The notes under the pieces are model-generated. The model saw nothing but the letters and a program-made list of their open reading frames with translations, searched no databases and had not been told where the DNA came from. Both the position numbers and the translations under genes were made by a program. A stretch of 64,000 nt of DNA from DAITQM01 sp036832975. GTDB taxonomy: Bacteria; Pseudomonadota; Gammaproteobacteria; Xanthomonadales; Wenzhouxiangellaceae. Numbering within the stretch: the stretch's first letter is position 1; every line of letters starts with the position of its first letter. Shown here piece by piece: positions 33,170-40,892 of the stretch. The stretch covers positions 4,720 through 68,719 of the forward strand of contig DAITQM010000016.1 of the NCBI GenBank assembly GCA_036832975.1. The letters run 5' to 3'.

Positions 33170-34348
33170 ATGGTGATACCACGCCGGATCAAATCCAGAG
33201 TCGAACAAGCGCTCCGTAGCCAGGCGGCCGTGGCCATCATTGGCCCACGGCAGGTGGGCAAGACCACGCTGGCTCTCGAAATCGGCGACGCGGCGGGCGC
33301 CCTTTATCTCGACCTCGAAGACCGCACCGACCGCGAAAAGCTGAGCCATCCCCGGCTGTTCCTGGAGCGCTACGAAGACCAACTCGTCATTCTCGACGAG
33401 ATACACCGCATGCCTGAACTCTTTCAGGATCTGCGCGGCATCATCGACAGCGGTCGGCGAAGAGGAAAGCGGACCGGGCGTTTTCTCATCCTCGGCTCGG
33501 CCTCGATCGATCTGCTGCGCCAGTCAGGAGAAAGTCTGGCCGGTCGTGTCGCTTATATCGATATCGGGCCGCTCGACGTCCTCGAAGTGCACGACAGCAT
33601 GGATGCGCTCATCAAACTTTGGCTGCGCGGCGGCTATCCGGACAGTTTTCTGGCCGCGAGCGACGAACAAAGCCGCGCACTCCGCAAGGACTTCATCCGC
33701 ACCTACCTACAGCGGGATGTGGCTTTGTTCGGCCCGCGCCTGCCGGCGGAAACCCTGGAGCGGCTGTGGACGATGCTGGCCCACAGCCAAGGCGGTCTGT
33801 TGAACGCCTCGCGGCTGGCGAGCGGGCTCGGCATCGCTACCCAGACGGTGAGCCGTTATATCGATCTTCTGGCCGACCTGCTGTTGTTGCGCCGCCTGCC
33901 GCCTTTCCGCGCCAATATCGGCAAGCGACTGGTCAAATCGCCGAAAATCTATGTCCGCGACAGCGGCCTCGTCCATGCTCTGCTCAGCATCGAGAACTAC
34001 GACCGACTCGCTGGCCACCCGGTGGTCGGTCCAAGCTGGGAAGGTTTTGTCATCGAAAACCTCATCGCCGCCGCGCCGGAACGAACGCTGGCGAGTTTCT
34101 ATCGCACCGCCGCTGGCGCCGAGGTCGATCTCCTGCTCGAACTACCCGACGACCGCGGTCTATGGGCCATCGAGATCAAATATGGGTCGTCGGCAAAGCC
34201 GCGGCGGGGATTCCACAATGCACGCGAGGATCTGAAACCCAACCGCTCCTTTGTGGTTTATTCCGGCGAAAGCCGTTATCCCGTCACAGACGGTATTGAA
34301 GCCTGCGGCCTGCGGGACATGGCAACAAGGCTTGCCCAAGGCGACTAA
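33170..34348 (+). CDS. P-loop ATPase with DUF4143 C-terminal domain
   Basis: A 392-residue AAA-type ATPase. Walker A IIGPRQVGKTTLALEI lies at about residues 23-38 and Walker B QLVILDEIHRMPEL near 79. The C-terminal half has a winged-helix-like region and the DUF4143 nuclease-like core (AEVDLLLEL, then WAIEIKYGSSAKP, a PD-D/ExK-type pattern). Members are common in mobile and accessory regions; function is unsettled. It follows a hairpin repeat and precedes the SPFH operon, with an unrelated promoter between. Confidence 0.9.
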   Translation: MVIPRRIKSRVEQALRSQAAVAIIGPRQVGKTTLALEIGDAAGALYLDLEDRTDREKLSHPRLFLERYEDQLVILDEIHRMPELFQDLRGIIDSGRRRGKRTGRFLILGSASIDLLRQSGESLAGRVAYIDIGPLDVLEVHDSMDALIKLWLRGGYPDSFLAASDEQSRALRKDFIRTYLQRDVALFGPRLPAETLERLWTMLAHSQGGLLNASRLASGLGIATQTVSRYIDLLADLLLLRRLPPFRANIGKRLVKSPKIYVRDSGLVHALLSIENYDRLAGHPVVGPSWEGFVIENLIAAAPERTLASFYRTAAGAEVDLLLELPDDRGLWAIEIKYGSSAKPRRGFHNAREDLKPNRSFVVYSGESRYPVTDGIEACGLRDMATRLAQGD

Positions 34349-34386
34349 CCCCCACCTCCGGCCGGCAAAACCCGGCGAAACCCGGC

Positions 34387-34421
34387 TTGACACTATAATA
34401 TCATTATGATATCATAATGAT
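34387..34421 (+). promoter_or_regulatory. Promoter with a 22-bp perfect palindrome over the -10 region
   Basis: TTGACA (34387-34392) is a consensus -35 box; TATCAT at 34410-34415 is a -10 box with 17-bp spacing. A perfect palindrome covers 34400-34421 (half-site ATCATTATGAT and its complement), overlapping the -10 box. This is a strong candidate operator for the ribbon-helix-helix protein encoded two genes downstream. The AT-rich palindrome stands out in high-GC DNA. Confidence 0.7.
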
Positions 34422-34446
34422 TGAATACAACCGAGGAGTCGCCATC

Positions 34447-35313
34447 ATGAATGAAGTCGAAATCCGTTCCTGGCCGGGCATCCCGCTTCTGGTATTGAAC
34501 ATCGCCGCGCTGCTCGGCTCGATGTGGTGGTTCGTCGCTGCCGTGATCGCTGTGGACCTCGTCGGCATCGGCGGCGCGAGTGTCCTGTTCGTGCTCGCGA
34601 TCCTGATGTTCATCGGCTATTACATGGTCGAACCGAACCAGGCGGCGGTGCAGACCTTGTTCGGCAAGTACGTGGGCACGGTGCGCGCTCAGGGTCTGCG
34701 CTTCAACAATCCGTTCTATGCCCATCGCAAGGTCAGCCTCCGGGTACGCAACTTCGAATCGGGCCGGCTGAAAGTCAATGAACTCGACGGCAGCCCGATC
34801 GAAATCGCCGCGGTGATCGTCTGGAAGGTGGTGGATTCGGCCGAGGCGACGTTCAATGTCGACGATTACGAAAGTTTCGTCCAGATCCAGTCCGAGGCCG
34901 CATTGCGCTCGCTGGCCACGCAATACCCGTATGACCAGCACGAAGAGGGCCAGATCTCGCTGCGCAGCCACGCCAACGAGATCAGCCGGCATCTGAAACA
35001 ACAGCTCGATGAACGCCTGACCCCCGCCGGGGTGGACGTGATCGAAGCGCGCATCTCGCACCTGGCCTACGCCGCCGAAATCGCCCAGGCGATGTTGCAG
35101 CGCCAGCAGGCCAACGCCGTGGTCGCCGCCCGGCGGCGGATCGTCGACGGCGCCGTCGGCATGGTCGAAATGGCACTGAAAGAACTCAAGTCACAGGGTA
35201 TCGTCGAACTGGACGCCGAGCGCCAAGCGCAGATGGTCTCGAACCTGCTCGTCGTACTGTGCTCGGACCGCGCCCCGGCGCCGGTGATCAATGCGGGCAG
35301 CATCTACCAATAA
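34447..35313 (+). CDS. SPFH (band 7 / stomatin-like) membrane protein
   Basis: A 288-residue protein (start MNEVEIRSW behind GAGGAG; a longer frame to 34417 would overlap the palindrome). Two membrane helices lie at about residues 12-33 and 43-62, followed by the SPFH domain (VEPNQAAVQTLFGKYVGTVR, GLRFNNPFY, SPIEIAAVIVWKV, LRSLATQYPYDQHEEGQISL) and a helical Ala/Gln-rich tail. SPFH proteins build oligomeric membrane microdomain scaffolds. It is the first gene of an operon with a ribbon-helix-helix protein and a PH-like membrane protein. Its TAA stop is the target duplication of the MITE-like element that follows. Confidence 0.92.
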   Translation: MNEVEIRSWPGIPLLVLNIAALLGSMWWFVAAVIAVDLVGIGGASVLFVLAILMFIGYYMVEPNQAAVQTLFGKYVGTVRAQGLRFNNPFYAHRKVSLRVRNFESGRLKVNELDGSPIEIAAVIVWKVVDSAEATFNVDDYESFVQIQSEAALRSLATQYPYDQHEEGQISLRSHANEISRHLKQQLDERLTPAGVDVIEARISHLAYAAEIAQAMLQRQQANAVVAARRRIVDGAVGMVEMALKELKSQGIVELDAERQAQMVSNLLVVLCSDRAPAPVINAGSIYQ

Positions 35314-35555
35314 ACCCAATAGTTGCATAAATTTTGCTCGATTTGATCAAATTCACCATGAAATCATAATTATGTTGCTATTAGCATGAAAATCGAATTC
35401 ATATATCGTGACGCGCCCGGTTTCTCGCCCAAGCTGGCGGCACATCTTGTCCGCTTCCCCTCGAACCGTAGAATTACTACGGTTCTTCGGAGAATCGGAC
35501 AAGCTGCACTCGCCACCTTGACCGAGAATTCCGGGAATCTATGCAACAATTGGGT
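35314..35555. mobile_element. MITE-like element, 242 bp, with TIRs and a TAA target duplication
   Basis: The left end ACCCAATAGTTGCATA and the complement of the right end ACCCAATTGTTGCATA match at 15 of 16 positions. TAA occurs immediately outside both ends (35311-35313 and 35556-35558), a 3-bp target duplication as made by IS5/PIF-Harbinger-type transposases. The element has no transposase. An open frame from 35386 (MKIEFIYRDAPGF) crosses its right end and is judged non-coding. The interior is AT-rich on the left and contains a perfect CATAATTATG palindrome. Confidence 0.7.
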
Positions 35556-35561
35556 TAACCC

Positions 35562-35762
35562 ATGCGCGATACGAAAAGGCCCTTCGCGCTACGTTTGAGC
35601 GCACCGCTCATGCAGGCCATGCAGCGCTGGGCCGACGACGACCTGCGATCGCTCAACGCCCAGATCGAGTGGGTGCTGCGCGAGGCGTTGAAAAAATCCG
35701 GCCGGCTCAAGCCGCAACCGGCGCCGTCGGCCGGCGACGAGGAGCAAAAGAATGAAAATTGA
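35562..35762 (+). CDS. Arc-type ribbon-helix-helix protein
   Basis: A 66-residue protein with PFALRLSAPLMQAMQRWADD (the beta strand and first helix) and RSLNAQIEWVLREAL (second helix), the pattern of Arc/MetJ-type DNA-binding dimers. It overlaps the following PH-like gene by 11 bp. In other bacteria similar small RHH proteins accompany SPFH genes. It is the obvious candidate regulator for the palindrome at 34400-34421. The MITE-like element now separates it from the SPFH gene. Confidence 0.85.
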   Translation: MRDTKRPFALRLSAPLMQAMQRWADDDLRSLNAQIEWVLREALKKSGRLKPQPAPSAGDEEQKNEN

Positions 35763-36303
35763 TCAGACGAGCGTGGAATCGATCGCGTTGGCACCGCTCG
35801 GTAAGGCCGCGGTCGTCAGTGTGCTTTTGATTCTGTTACTGGTGCCGTTCTTAGTCCTGATTTCCTGGTGGAGCGACCCGGCCGCCTTCGGCTCATCCGA
35901 TACTTTGTTCGGGCTGGCGGTCGTCGGTCCGCTGATTGCGTTCATCCTGATCGCGCTTCTCGCCCGCCGCTCGATCACGATCGAAGGTGCCGAATTGGTC
36001 GTGCGTGTCTTCTTCTATACCCGCAGGATCGCCCTGGCGGAGATCGAATTCGCGGCGGCTCGCGCCATCGATCTCAGAGAACACCGCGCTGCCCGGCCCT
36101 GGATCAGAACCAACGGCATCGCGCTGCCCGGGTTCGCCGCCGGGCACTTCCGAGATCGCCTAAAAAACAAGCTGTTCTGCCTGGTCACCGCACCGCGCGT
36201 GCTGTCGCTGCCGCTCCGCGACGGCCGCCGTGTGCTGCTCAGTGCCGCCCGCCCGGCAGCGGCGCTGGAGCGGCTGCGGCACATCGCCGGGCATCGACAT
36301 TGA
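35752..36303 (+). CDS. Membrane protein with a PH-like domain (SPFH operon)
   Basis: A 183-residue protein with two membrane helices (about residues 18-41 and 51-70) followed by a small beta-rich domain (ITIEGAELVVRVFFYTRRIAL, ALPGFAAGHF, CLVTAPRVLSLPLRDGRRVLLS) resembling bacterial PH domains. It overlaps the RHH gene, so it belongs to the same operon. Likely an SPFH partner in the membrane; function unknown. Confidence 0.75.
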   Translation: MKIDQTSVESIALAPLGKAAVVSVLLILLLVPFLVLISWWSDPAAFGSSDTLFGLAVVGPLIAFILIALLARRSITIEGAELVVRVFFYTRRIALAEIEFAAARAIDLREHRAARPWIRTNGIALPGFAAGHFRDRLKNKLFCLVTAPRVLSLPLRDGRRVLLSAARPAAALERLRHIAGHRH

Positions 36304-36482
36304 ACCCACCATCCCCGATGCCCCGCCCTGTTAGACGACGAGTGTCGCGGTGCTTTTTCGGTTACCGTCACATTTGCCGCGCCTCCTCCACCGGCCGGAG
36401 GCGATATCCCTTTGCCGGCGGTTCTGCTATGCTTGGGTTCCGCCCGCTTACCCGGCCGGGCATCAGACGTGCAAGCGACCCT

Positions 36483-37052
36483 ATGCCCAACACGCTTCAA
36501 GCTCCACAAAAACACCGTTTGACGGCCGGCGAGTACTATCGCATGGCCGAGACCGGCATCCTCACGCCGGAGGCACGGGTTGAACTCGTCGATGGTGAGA
36601 TGATCGATATGGTGCCGATCAGCAGTGTCCATGCCGCGTGTGTAGATCGTTTTGTTCACTTTTTTTCCGGCCGGCTCGGTAAAGCGGCTATTCTCAGAGT
36701 ACAGAACCCGCTCCGCTTGAACGAGTTCACCGAGTTGCAACCCGATCTGGCACTCCTCAAACCGCGCGACGATTTCTATGCCGGCCGGCACCCCGGGCCG
36801 GGCGACGTGCTGCTCGTCGTCGAGGTCGCCGCCTCGAGTCTGAGCTACGACCGCGGCGTAAAGTTGCCGCTGTACGCCGCCGCGGGTATCCCAGAGCTGT
36901 GGCTCGTCGACCTCGACGGCCGCCGCTTGAGTGTCCACCGCGAACCGGCCGGCAAGGGCTATGCCCAGGTAGAAATACCCGCCCCCGGCCAGCCCATACA
37001 CCCCGCCCTGCTCCCCGATCTCGCACTGTTTCCGGATGAATTGCTCCGCTGA
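36483..37052 (+). CDS. Uma2-family (DUF820) putative endonuclease
   Basis: A 189-residue protein. LTAGEYYRMAETGIL, ARVELVDGEMIDMVPIS, LQPDLALLKPR and LLVVEVAASSLSYDRGVKLPLYAAAGIPELWLVDL are family hallmarks. The D...EVA...K arrangement follows the PD-(D/E)xK nuclease fold. Start ATG 36483 is chosen because homology begins right after it; the frame is open further up but there is no support. Family members are abundant in cyanobacteria and appear singly elsewhere; role unknown. Confidence 0.88.
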   Translation: MPNTLQAPQKHRLTAGEYYRMAETGILTPEARVELVDGEMIDMVPISSVHAACVDRFVHFFSGRLGKAAILRVQNPLRLNEFTELQPDLALLKPRDDFYAGRHPGPGDVLLVVEVAASSLSYDRGVKLPLYAAAGIPELWLVDLDGRRLSVHREPAGKGYAQVEIPAPGQPIHPALLPDLALFPDELLR

Positions 37053-37215
37053 TTCAGCGGCGGCAAACAAGGTGCTTTTCCGGTTCATCCAACGGGGTTG
37101 GTGTTTGGGCGGACCTTGACTGTCCGCGATTGGGGTTCTCGATTGGCCGCTCATCGCGGCCGATATCGGTGAGGGTGCCGCAGGCGGGCGGTGGGTTTGA
37201 TGGGGGATTGACGAA

Positions 37216-37292
37216 TGGTCGGGGTGACTGGATTCGAACCAGCGACTCCTGCCTCCCGAAGACAGTGCTCTACCAGGCTGAGCTACACCCCG
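37216..37292 (-). tRNA. tRNA-Pro (CGG)
   Basis: Cloverleaf on the minus strand with acceptor CGGGGTG/CACCCCG, D-arm GCTCAGCCTGGTAGAGC, anticodon loop TTCGGGA (anticodon CGG), T-loop GGTTCGAATCC and encoded CCA. Confidence 0.95.
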
Positions 37293-37398
37293 GACCGGAA
37301 CCGGCGCGGCGGGGCGGCCGCGCGGCGCGCTATTGTACTTCAGCCACCGGCGGCGGGGCAATGCCGTGGGCCGTCGGCCGCGGCCGGGGCACGGTGGT

Positions 37399-38730
37399 TC
37401 ACTTGGCGGCGGCGAAGGCTTCGCGAGTCAGATTGCGCGGCGGGCCGGCAGGCTGGATGACGACATTGTCCTCGATCCGGATGCCGCCGCACGGGATCAG
37501 GCGCTCGACGAGATCCCAATCGACATGACGCGCTTTGTCGGGGTCGGCCCGCAGGCCGGCCAGCAACTGCGGGATGAAATACAGCCCCGGTTCGACGGTC
37601 AGCACATTGCCGGCTTCGAGGTCGCGCGTCAGGCGCAGGTACGGATGTCCTTCGGGCCGCGGTCGCGGCGTGCCATCGGGGGCGAGGAGCCCGGCGGCGT
37701 CGTGGACCTGGAGGCCGAGGAAATGCCCTAGACCGTGCGGAAAGAACGCCCTGCTGATGCCCTGCTCGACCTGAGCCTGCGGCGCCAGCCGGACGATGCC
37801 GGCATCGTGCAGAATGCCGGCAATGGCGCTGTGCGCCGTCAAATGCAGCTCGCGGTAATCGCTGCCGGCATCGCAGTAGGTCACCAGCCGTTGTTGCGCG
37901 TCGTCGAGGGCGGTGACAAGATCGGCGAACAGACCGTTGCCGGCGGCGTAGGTGCGGGTGATATCGGCGGCAAAGCCGGCGAATTCGGCCCCGGCGTCAA
38001 GTAGGAAGGAATGGCGCGCGGCCGGCGGCGCCGGGTCGAGCCCCTGGTAGTGCAGCACCGCGGCGTGCTCGTTCAGTGCGACGATGTTGTGGTACGGCAG
38101 GTTTTCTTCAGCCGCACGCGCCGCGGCGAGGTAGGCGAGGTGTATCTCGAGTTCGGCGGCACCGCGAGCGAAGGCCGCGGCGGCGGCGCGATGGCCGCGC
38201 TCGGCGCGCGCCGTGGCCGCGGCGAGGCAGGCGATCTCGTAGTCGCTTTTGACGGTCCGCGCTTCTTCCAGGCGGCCGATCAACCGCACCGGATTGATCT
38301 CAGCGGCCGGGAAATGTGCCGCCGCCGTGGCCTCCTGTTCGGCGATCACCGCCAGGCCCGGCCGGTTTTTCGTCACCCGCCGCCAATCGTCCTCATTCCG
38401 CACGATCACCAGCTCGAATTCACCGGCCCAGCGTTCATCGGGCGCCGCCGGCGGCAGGTACCAGTAATCCTCGGGCTGCCAGTACCACAGAGCGGGACGG
38501 GCACCGGGGGCGAAATACAGGGCGCAATGCGGCGTCGCGACCGGCGCCCACCAGGCGATGAGCGGGTTGACCTTGAACGGCAGTTCGTAATCGTCGCGAA
38601 AACGGCGGTGCGGCGTGCCGGAATGGATCACGAGCGCCTCGTGGCCACCGGCCGCCAGCGCCTGCGCGGCGGCGGCCGTCACACGTTCGAGATGGGCCCG
38701 ATAATGGGCGAAAACGGAATCATAGGACAT
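37399..38730 (-). CDS. pepQ: Xaa-Pro dipeptidase
   Basis: Cleaves dipeptides with a C-terminal proline. The 443-residue protein starts at MSYDSVFAHYRAHL (38730); the longer frame to 38808 adds a non-homologous Arg-rich stretch. The pita-bread metal site is complete: FLLDAGAEFAGFAADITRTY (two Asp), FFPHGLGHFLGLQVHD (His), LTVEPGLYF (Glu) and GIRIEDNVVI (Glu). Intracellular; divergent from cysS with about 100 bp between them. Confidence 0.95.
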   Translation of the reverse strand: MSYDSVFAHYRAHLERVTAAAAQALAAGGHEALVIHSGTPHRRFRDDYELPFKVNPLIAWWAPVATPHCALYFAPGARPALWYWQPEDYWYLPPAAPDERWAGEFELVIVRNEDDWRRVTKNRPGLAVIAEQEATAAAHFPAAEINPVRLIGRLEEARTVKSDYEIACLAAATARAERGHRAAAAAFARGAAELEIHLAYLAAARAAEENLPYHNIVALNEHAAVLHYQGLDPAPPAARHSFLLDAGAEFAGFAADITRTYAAGNGLFADLVTALDDAQQRLVTYCDAGSDYRELHLTAHSAIAGILHDAGIVRLAPQAQVEQGISRAFFPHGLGHFLGLQVHDAAGLLAPDGTPRPRPEGHPYLRLTRDLEAGNVLTVEPGLYFIPQLLAGLRADPDKARHVDWDLVERLIPCGGIRIEDNVVIQPAGPPRNLTREAFAAAK

Positions 38731-38836
38731 CGCGCGGATCTCTCCGATCGGCCGCCGGCCGGGGGATGGACTCGAACAGGTACAATAACGGTTCGCATCC
38801 GGCCGCATCGCGCCCCGCCAGACCTGTCTAAGCCTT

Positions 38837-40219
38837 GTGAATATCGCAGTCTACAACACCCTGACCCGCCAGCGGGAAGTCATCGTTCCAGCCGACCCCG
38901 AACGGGTGACGATGTACGCCTGCGGGCCGACGGTCTACAACTACGCGCATATCGGCAACGCCCGGCCGGCGGTGATTTTCGATCTGCTGCGCCGGGTGCT
39001 GGCGGCACACTTCCCGCATGTGGTTTACGTCCGCAACATCACCGACGTCGATGACAAGATCAACGCCCGGGCCCAGGAACTCGGCGTGCCGATCGGCGCG
39101 ATCAGCGCGCAATACACCGCGGCCTACCGCGATGACATGGCGGCGCTCGGCGTCGCGCCGCCCGACCACGAACCGGCGGCAACGGAGTACATCCCCGAAA
39201 TCGTCGCTCTGATCGCCCGCCTGCTGGAGCGCGGTTGTGCCTACCGGGCCGCGGAGCACGTGCTGTTCGACGTGCAGCATTTCGCCGAGTACGGCGCGCT
39301 GTCGCGACGCGACCGGCGGGAGATGATCGCCGGGGCGCGGGTCGAGGTTGCGCCGTACAAACGCAATCCCGAGGATTTCGTGCTGTGGAAACCCTCGACG
39401 CCCGACCTGCCCGGCTGGGACAGTCCGTGGGGCCGCGGCCGGCCGGGTTGGCACGTTGAGTGCTCGGCGATGGCCGGCGCTCTGCTCGGCGAGTCGATCG
39501 ACCTGCACTGCGGCGGCCAGGATCTGATCTTTCCGCACCACGAAAACGAAATCGCGCAAAGCCGTTGCGCTTACGGTCACCCGCATTTTGCGCGCTATTG
39601 GGTGCACAACGGCTTTGTCCAGGTGGATAGCCGTAAGATGGCTAAATCGGTCGGCAACGTGTTGCTCGTCCGCGATCTGTTGGCCGCCCATCCGGGCGAG
39701 ACACTGCGCTACCTGCTGCTGACCGCCCATTACCGCCAGCCGCTCGACTGGACGGCGGATGCAGTACACCAGGCGCAGCGCACGCTCGACCGGCTCTATA
39801 CCGTGCTCCGTGATCACGGCGGAGCCAGCGGCGAGACGCCCGGCGCGCCCGAACCGGCATTTGTCGAATTACTCGCCGACGATCTGAATACGCCGCAGGC
39901 GCTGGCCGAGATCAACCGCTTGGGCCGCGAGTTGGCCAATGCGGCTAACGATCGCTGCCGCGCGACCCTGGCCCGCGTCTTGCGCAGCAACGCCGATTTT
40001 CTCGGCCTGCTGCAACAGGAGCCGGAAGCCTGGCTGCAACAGGCGGCGGGCGGCGCCACGAGCGATGTGGCTCGGATCGAAAGCCTGATCGACGCCCGCA
40101 ACCGGGCGCGGGCGGCGCGGGCCTTCGCCGAGGCCGACCGGCTGCGTGACGAGTTGACGGCGCTCGGTGTCTGTCTCGAAGACCAGGCTGGCGGGACGCG
40201 CTGGCGGTGGGCGCGATGA
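38837..40219 (+). CDS. cysS: Cysteine--tRNA ligase
   Basis: Charges tRNA-Cys. The 460-residue class I synthetase starts with GTG. It has MYACGPTVYNYAHIGNARP (first zinc Cys and the HIGH-type signature), NITDVDDKINARAQE, GWHVECSAMAGALLG, SIDLHCGGQDLIFPHHENEIAQS (zinc site) and the KMSKS-type KMAKSVGN. The stop overlaps the sufE start by 4 bp. Confidence 0.97.
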   Translation: MNIAVYNTLTRQREVIVPADPERVTMYACGPTVYNYAHIGNARPAVIFDLLRRVLAAHFPHVVYVRNITDVDDKINARAQELGVPIGAISAQYTAAYRDDMAALGVAPPDHEPAATEYIPEIVALIARLLERGCAYRAAEHVLFDVQHFAEYGALSRRDRREMIAGARVEVAPYKRNPEDFVLWKPSTPDLPGWDSPWGRGRPGWHVECSAMAGALLGESIDLHCGGQDLIFPHHENEIAQSRCAYGHPHFARYWVHNGFVQVDSRKMAKSVGNVLLVRDLLAAHPGETLRYLLLTAHYRQPLDWTADAVHQAQRTLDRLYTVLRDHGGASGETPGAPEPAFVELLADDLNTPQALAEINRLGRELANAANDRCRATLARVLRSNADFLGLLQQEPEAWLQQAAGGATSDVARIESLIDARNRARAARAFAEADRLRDELTALGVCLEDQAGGTRWRWAR

Positions 40220-40668
40220 ACGCTGAAACCTTGAATCGCATGACCGCCGACGAGGCGCAGCAGGCCATCGTCGATGAATTCTCGCTGCTCGGCGACTGGA
40301 ACGAGCGCTATCAATACCTGATCGACCTCGGCCGTCGCCTGCCGCCGTTTCCCGAGCGCTGGCGCGACGAGGCGCACAAGGTCAAAGGTTGCCAGTCACA
40401 GGTCTGGATGGCCGTCGAGCCGGTGGACGGTGTGCTGCACATCCACGCCACCAGCGACGCATTGATCGTCTCCGGCCTGATCGCTCTTTTACTGCGCGTT
40501 TACAACGACCGCCCGGCAGCTGAGATCACCGCCACCCGACCGTGGTTCGTCGCAGCCCTCGGCCTCGGGGCGCAACTGTCCCCGACCCGCAGCAACGGCC
40601 TGGCGGCAATGCTGGCCCGCATCCAGGAACTGGCACACCAGACGCAACCGCCCCTAGCAGGTTGTTGA
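40216..40668 (+). CDS. sufE: SufE family sulfur acceptor for cysteine desulfurase
   Basis: Accepts persulfide sulfur from a SufS/CsdA-type desulfurase for iron-sulfur cluster assembly. The 150-residue protein has DWNERYQYLIDLGRRLPPFP and VKGCQSQVWM with the catalytic Cys. ATG 40216 overlaps the cysS stop. The last four residues (LAGC) and the TGA come from a hairpin repeat that starts at 40655, so the native C-terminus has been replaced. The active site is far from the change, so activity is likely kept. No sufS lies nearby. Confidence 0.93.
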   Translation: MNAETLNRMTADEAQQAIVDEFSLLGDWNERYQYLIDLGRRLPPFPERWRDEAHKVKGCQSQVWMAVEPVDGVLHIHATSDALIVSGLIALLLRVYNDRPAAEITATRPWFVAALGLGAQLSPTRSNGLAAMLARIQELAHQTQPPLAGC

Positions 40669-40811
40669 AAAACGCCATCCTGGCGTTTTTCAACGTCGCT
40701 TGCGAAAGGCGCGACTTTCGCTGCGCTCCCGAAATCAGCCACTGAGCAGCGCCTGATTTCGCCGGGCCATCCGTGGCCCGGATTAGCAGGCTGTTTTTCA
40801 ACAGCCTGCTA
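40655..40811. repeat. Dispersed multi-hairpin repeat, full copy (157 bp)
   Basis: Same five-hairpin structure as the copy at 32967, with a few differences (CAGCCACTGAGCAG instead of CAGCCGCTAAGGAG) and TAGCAGG/CCTGCTA ends. It enters the last codons of sufE and separates it from the convergent OmpA gene, where it could stop transcription from both sides. Confidence 0.9.
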
Positions 40812-40892
40812 GGCGGTTGAGAACAAAGGATCGAACTGGGAAGCGGCCGACTATACCCAAGCCTGCTAAACGCTCAGAAGTGATCCCGGGCC

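Noticed and set aside
35386..35598. Small open frame starting MKIEFIYRDAPGF inside the MITE-like element
   Set aside because: It crosses the right terminal repeat and the target duplication and resembles no transposase; likely chance.
35868..37052. Long frame suggesting a fusion of the PH-like protein with the Uma2 protein
   Set aside because: The first half is an out-of-frame reading of the PH-like gene; Uma2 homology starts at 36483.
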